Source: Pseudoips prasinana (lineage: Eukaryota > Arthropoda > Insecta > Lepidoptera > Nolidae). From it: 64,000 nt of DNA. Under the pieces are notes generated by a model that saw only the letters and a list, made by a program, of their open reading frames with translations, did not search any database and was not told the origin of the DNA. The stretch spans positions 22,480,001 to 22,544,000 of the forward strand of contig OX621247.1 of NCBI GenBank assembly GCA_951640165.1, in the 5' to 3' direction. Positions 59,812-64,000 of this stretch are shown piece by piece. A program made the position numbers and the translations under genes. Each line of letters opens with the position of its first letter. Position 1 is the stretch's first letter.

Positions 59812-60637
59812 GCAAATATATGAATTATAATATCCAAATAAAACTCTTTCATAATAAATAATTTACCTACGCTGCATTTGGCCTCGTGGAACTTAAAATC
59901 TAAAAATATTTCAATGTCGTATTGGAGGTATTAACTGTAACTCAGGTATGCATGGTTATAGTATTGCACTAGGTGCAATAGGTAAAAAAATAATAAGTTC
60001 TATAAACGTGAAATCTCATGTCAACCGAATGACTTCCACTGCTGGACATCAGCCTTTCCCAAGGTCGCGAGGTGTTCAGCATTTTACAGGTAGGGCACCG
60101 AGGTGTACCAATGGAGCCCTTCCAAATGCGTTGAAGAACATCAAGAAGGGGATTCTTATACATGTTGTTCTATTCCAGGCAACCTCTATCCATGACGGAT
60201 TTTCCCACAAAAAGCAAAGGAAAAATAAAAAATAACGAAATTCTCTCGGGACGACTTCTCCACCCTCCACATCATGAGATCGAATATTTTTATTTTATTT
60301 TATTAGCATTCACGACTCATCGTAGGCAAATAATGCCTGTATTTGGCGAATGGTGAATTCGAAATTTCCTTAAAAATTATATTGCCTGAGCATAAATCAG
60401 TAATCTCAGTTAAATGAAAATCTGCTGTGTCGCAAACGGTTTGCTAGCCCGATCAATAGGATCAAAAGATTTATTTGCGAACCACGATCAAAGTGTTGCC
60501 ACTACTATGACTAAAAATCTAAATGGAATCAGATGTCTAAATAGAATGACAAATAAGAATTGTAAGTAACCTTTATTTTGGTAATAGTTCCAGATTTAAC
60601 CGAAATTGAAATGATTTCTAACGTAAAATCTTGCCAG

Positions 60638-60675
60638 CCGTTATTTCTAGAGTGGCACCACTCTAGGAATAACGG
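60638..60675. repeat. Hairpin with 18-bp arms (one mismatch)
   Basis: CCGTTATTTCTAGAGTGG (60638-60655) pairs with 60658-60675 across two bases; 17 of 18 match. Confidence 0.85.
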
Positions 60676-60978
60676 CGGAATTTTCTTAATTACTTTAGAT
60701 CTTAAAATATTTTTTACATCGTTTGATGACTAATTTTGAATGCCTAATTTCTTAATAACTATAGTATTCGGAAACCATTTATCAACCGACTTCAACAGAG
60801 GGAAGTTATCTATTCGAGAATATGCTTTTTGTGTGTTATGCGATTCCTCCGTTGTTAGTTGAATAGTCCCAGTAACATCCGTACCGATCGGTGGTCTCCC
60901 GAAAACTGTTATTAATTAGTTTTTTTAAGTACTTAATAATTTTAACAGTCAAAATTATGAACGTGTAAAAAATTTATG

Positions 60979-61064
60979 AAGTTCAAAAACTGTGGTTTAT
61001 ACGGTTTTATTCATTATATGCACATATAATTAATAAAACGGTATAAACCACAGTTTTTGAACTT
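60979..61064. repeat. Hairpin with 33-bp arms (one mismatch)
   Basis: AAGTTCAAAAACTGTGGTTT and the next 13 bases (60979-61011) pair with 61032-61064, 32 of 33, across a 20-base loop. Confidence 0.9.
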
Positions 61065-61179
61065 TAATAATAAACGAAATCGTTAGCAGCCTACATTATG
61101 ATAATGCACGCTTAATAGGAATATAGGAAGAAATCCTTTCTACCGACACTGTTGTCTCTTTATATATACCTATTCATCA

Positions 61180-61325
61180 GCAGCCTAAAATCGTCATCTG
61201 TTGGATATAGGCCTCCTCCACGTTTAGGCGGTAGTTAGTAAATAGGTGATTACCTGCTTTATCCCCCTGAGTCGCCTTTTACGACACCCGCGGGATGCCC
61301 AGTTATTCGTTCTAGGCCGGGAATC
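61180..61325 (-). repeat. LINE 3' end fragment
   Basis: Second copy of the tail family at 47955-48180 (GTCGCCTTTTACGACACCCG; TAGGCCGGGAATC). Confidence 0.7.
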
Positions 61326-61977
61326 ACCGAGAAAAACGAGATTTTGTATTCTACCAATTCTTGCTTTAAAACTGAATTAACAAGTAAATAGGCAGTTACT
61401 TGTTCTGAATTCCTGACATATTTTTGTGTTGAAGTCGCTAGATTTTTGACCAAACTTTTATTTTCGAAAATTTGAAATAGGCATTTTTAGAGGGAAATTC
61501 TAAAAATTATTGTAGAAGTTATGACCACAAAACTAAACGATCAGTCAAGCATATCTATATCACGTAAAATATTGGTAGGTATAGTATTTAAAATCGGAGG
61601 AAACAAATTATCTCCGGATTTTAAAATTTGAATTAGGAATACGTTATTGTAGGATGACGGCAGCGATAGGAATGGCTCTTAATGTATATTTGTTAATAAA
61701 TTGTCAAATTTATTTGAAAATGTTCTTTCTCTACCTTTCAAACTAAGCACCGCTCCGCTCTGAATTCCATATCGCAATAAGAACCACAAGCAATGAGACC
61801 CCTTAACTAACAGAGTTGGCAGCACTGGGTACGTACTTATTGTCAGTAAACCGTACTTAAAGCTAGCACACGTGCGCATTATATCCCCAACAGACATAAA
61901 TCTTACCTATGGTTTATTTACCAATCATGATATATTTTATGATATCCGATAATTTGTAAATTTCCTGTTAATCTTCT

Positions 61978-62038
61978 TATATAAAAGCGCTAGCGAAAAC
62001 ATTCGCAGATTTATTTTGGTTTTATAGGATACACGTAG
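61978..62038 (+). promoter_or_regulatory. Candidate TATA promoter and short first exon
   Basis: TATATAAAAG at 61978-61987 is followed about 30 bp later by a possible start (CATTCGCAGATT) and a donor-like AG|GTAATT at 62039. Many insect genes have a short leader or first exon of this kind. No coding exon follows within the window, so this is weak. Confidence 0.25.
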
Positions 62039-62403
62039 GTAATTTTTTATACGCTTTACCTCAATTTGCAGGTGAGTTATTGCTCAATGGAAGGCGGTCT
62101 GGAATCAATAGCTTAACAATTTATAATAATCTTTCACTAGGCAACGTAAGTATACTGAATTTACGCGCATATTTACCACAATATTATCCAGCCGGTGCGA
62201 TTAAATGGGTCTACTTTATTAAGGAGTGATTAATGATTTTGCGTACAATAGCAGCTATATATCTTTGATTTTGTCAGGTACCTCTACCACGACTTCATTT
62301 TCGGTTATTTACTCGATGAAATTTTTTAGTACAGATGTTTAAAGTTCATTGAAGTTTCCGCTAGGGGCGGTGATAGTTAATGAAATGGGATAAACTGTAA
62401 GTA

Positions 62404-63327
62404 TAGTTCCACAAACTAATCTGGCCCGGTGGCCAAAAGTAGAACTAACGACGCCAGTTTGAAATGTCAATCGGCCCGTTATTCCCTGACATTTCTGCCA
62501 TTGATTGTTTGTTGCGCGTATTTATTTTTCATTTTGTGGATATTAATTGTGAAAAATGCCGAAAGCTTTAAAAAGTGATGCGAGGCACGTTATATTACAA
62601 GTATTGAATTATATGAAGGAAGAAAAACGCCTTCAGGCACCAATTATACCCTTCAATAAGTTCTATGAACGCGTAGTTGCTGCTTCAGGTTAGTGTTGTC
62701 AGCTTCTGGAAAAATACGAAACTCCCCCTCGCACTTTAAATTAAAATATATATTTAAAAATATTCATTATTTATTTAATTTTTGCTGTTTCCACTGTAGG
62801 CGTCGGGGAGTGATTTGTAAGAAAACTTGTAAAAGAAAAAGAGCAAGCAGATGCAAAAATTTATAGCAGTTCAGAATATTGGTAGATCGAATTCCGAAAT
62901 GCCTACATTGATTACAGAAGCTTTTGATAAATAACAGTCAATGAATGGCAAAAGCATTGCAATCATGTAAAAAATATTGAAAATGAGTATCGGAAGGGAT
63001 GGATACTTAGACGAGCCTTTCATCATACATTTAGGCAGTGATAGTGAAAGTGAAAGCAGTGATTACGATAATGATGATGATGAAATGACTTCTGAATAAA
63101 ACAATTTCGGTGACATAATAATACCTGGAGTATTTCCGTTAGAGAACACTCAGCATACATTTTATGTAAATGATCATAATTATTGTATAAAAATATAAAG
63201 ATTTGTAATGACAGTATTTGTTAGCTTTTTAGTGAAGTAATATTTACGTTACAATGTGCATATTATTTTTAACACTAAATGCGATAACAGCGACGCTGCC
63301 AGCGGGCCAGATAAGTTTGCGGGACTG
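62404..63327 (+). mobile_element. Internally deleted Tc1/mariner-superfamily element
   Basis: The ends are inverted repeats (left TAGTTCCACAAACTAATCTG; right end in reverse complement CAGTCCCGCAAACTTATCTG; both continue GCCCG.TGGC). TA flanks both (62402-62403; 63328-63329). The interior keeps a first exon with ATG at 62556 (MPKALKSDARHVILQVLNYM ... RVVAASG) with donor AG|GTTAGT, and a final acidic stretch (DEPFIIHLGSDSESESSDYD) ending at TAA near 63099. The catalytic middle is gone. Confidence 0.75.
62556..63099 (+). pseudogene. Tc1-like element protein, N- and C-terminal remnants
   Basis: Exon 1 (62556-62688) encodes a 44-residue DNA-binding start (SDARHVILQVLNYMKEEKRL; PIIPFNKFYERVVAA). 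The second part begins after TGTAG near 62801 with GVGE and a stop, then VRKLVKEKEQADAKIYSSSE, shifted NEWQKHCNHVKNIENEYRKG, and the acidic end. The DDE core, normally several hundred residues, is missing. It resembles IS630/Tc1-type proteins common in Lepidoptera genomes; the exact group is unsure. Confidence 0.5.
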
Positions 63328-63329
63328 TA

Positions 63330-64000
63330 CCATGGATGACGTAAATTACATGAACACATGGTAGCCATGGTGAACCTTATATTGAATTTCAACACATATT
63401 TTTCGGATTGGTGGTTACCGTAACAACAGAGCCGTCAATTCCCTGATAAACCCTCACACAGGCTCAGAAATGATAATGTAAAATATAATTAATATAAAAA
63501 TAATTGAGAATCATTAACATGTCAACCTCAAAAGGAGCTCCATAATGGCCAATCTCGGGAAACCCGCGTATGATAGCACCTATGGTAGAATCTCAAGGTA
63601 TATAAAAGATTTCTCTTGATTTTGTATGTTTCAACTGAATTCCGTATTTTATCGTTTCATCAATCTATAGTTTTCATGAATTTACTGTATTTTATAACGT
63701 ATGACTAATTTAATTTTCATGTGGTTCGATTTCTCCGTTATTTGTAAATCAGTAGTTTTGAAATAATTTGCTAATTCGATAAGGAATTCTGAATGGCGAG
63801 TTAATGATAAATGTTATTCAAATCAGTTCTTTAAAGGAAATATGAAATTGGTTCTATTTTTTATCATTTATGTTTTAAGATTTTCTACTGGATAACTTGA
63901 ATGTTTCATTGAAATCATAATATGTACATATTTAACCAAATTATAACAAATATAAAACAAACCAAAACATAGTAAAACAATAACTATACGGTAATATTTA
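63330..64000. other. Intergenic DNA at window end
   Basis: No gene is seen. TATATAAAAGA at 63599-63609 is a second possible TATA box, with no supporting exon in the window. Confidence 0.4.

Overview
The window is insect nuclear DNA, most likely from a moth or butterfly. It is AT-rich, has spliced genes with GT-AG introns, and is full of repeats typical of Lepidoptera (tRNA-derived SINEs, RTE, jockey and CR1-type LINEs, mariner/Tc1 elements and MITEs). The lineage is inferred from repeat and protein resemblance remembered without a database.

Two host genes can be built exon by exon, with every splice phase closing. (1) A 16-exon orthologue of CLASRP (SWAP2), an SR-related splicing factor, runs on the + strand from 8381 to 27991 (773 aa). 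(2) An H2.0/HLX-type homeobox gene runs on the - strand in three coding exons (52269-52017, 38006-37789, 32410-32255; 208 aa), with an N-terminal Eh1 repressor motif and a complete homeodomain. They are convergent, with stop codons 4.3 kb apart.

Layout: 1-6868 is a stack of mobile DNA. A MULE/NOF-like element with long terminal inverted repeats is interrupted by a LINE remnant, which is itself interrupted by a pogo-like element. 6869-8380 is intergenic DNA and the CLASRP leader. CLASRP introns hold a MITE with TTA target duplications (intron 3), a 100-bp minisatellite (intron 5), an apparently intact mariner (intron 13) and a 5'-truncated RTE LINE with a 12-bp target duplication (intron 14). 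27992-32254 is intergenic with several MITEs and palindromes. H2.0 intron 2 holds a decayed LINE split by a full-length Tc1-like element whose transposase is open. The 14-kb H2.0 intron 1 holds a second decayed LINE and many smaller repeats. 52270-64000 is upstream/intergenic DNA with a dead mariner, SINEs, hairpins, an internally deleted Tc1-like element and two candidate TATA promoters.

The most notable points are the nested-insertion record, two elements that could still be active (mariner at 21994-23275, Tc1-like at 33248-34839), and an unusual number of perfect or near-perfect short palindromes, two of which share the same arms at separate sites. I see no prokaryotic features, CRISPR array or rRNA gene, and no functional tRNA that I would trust.
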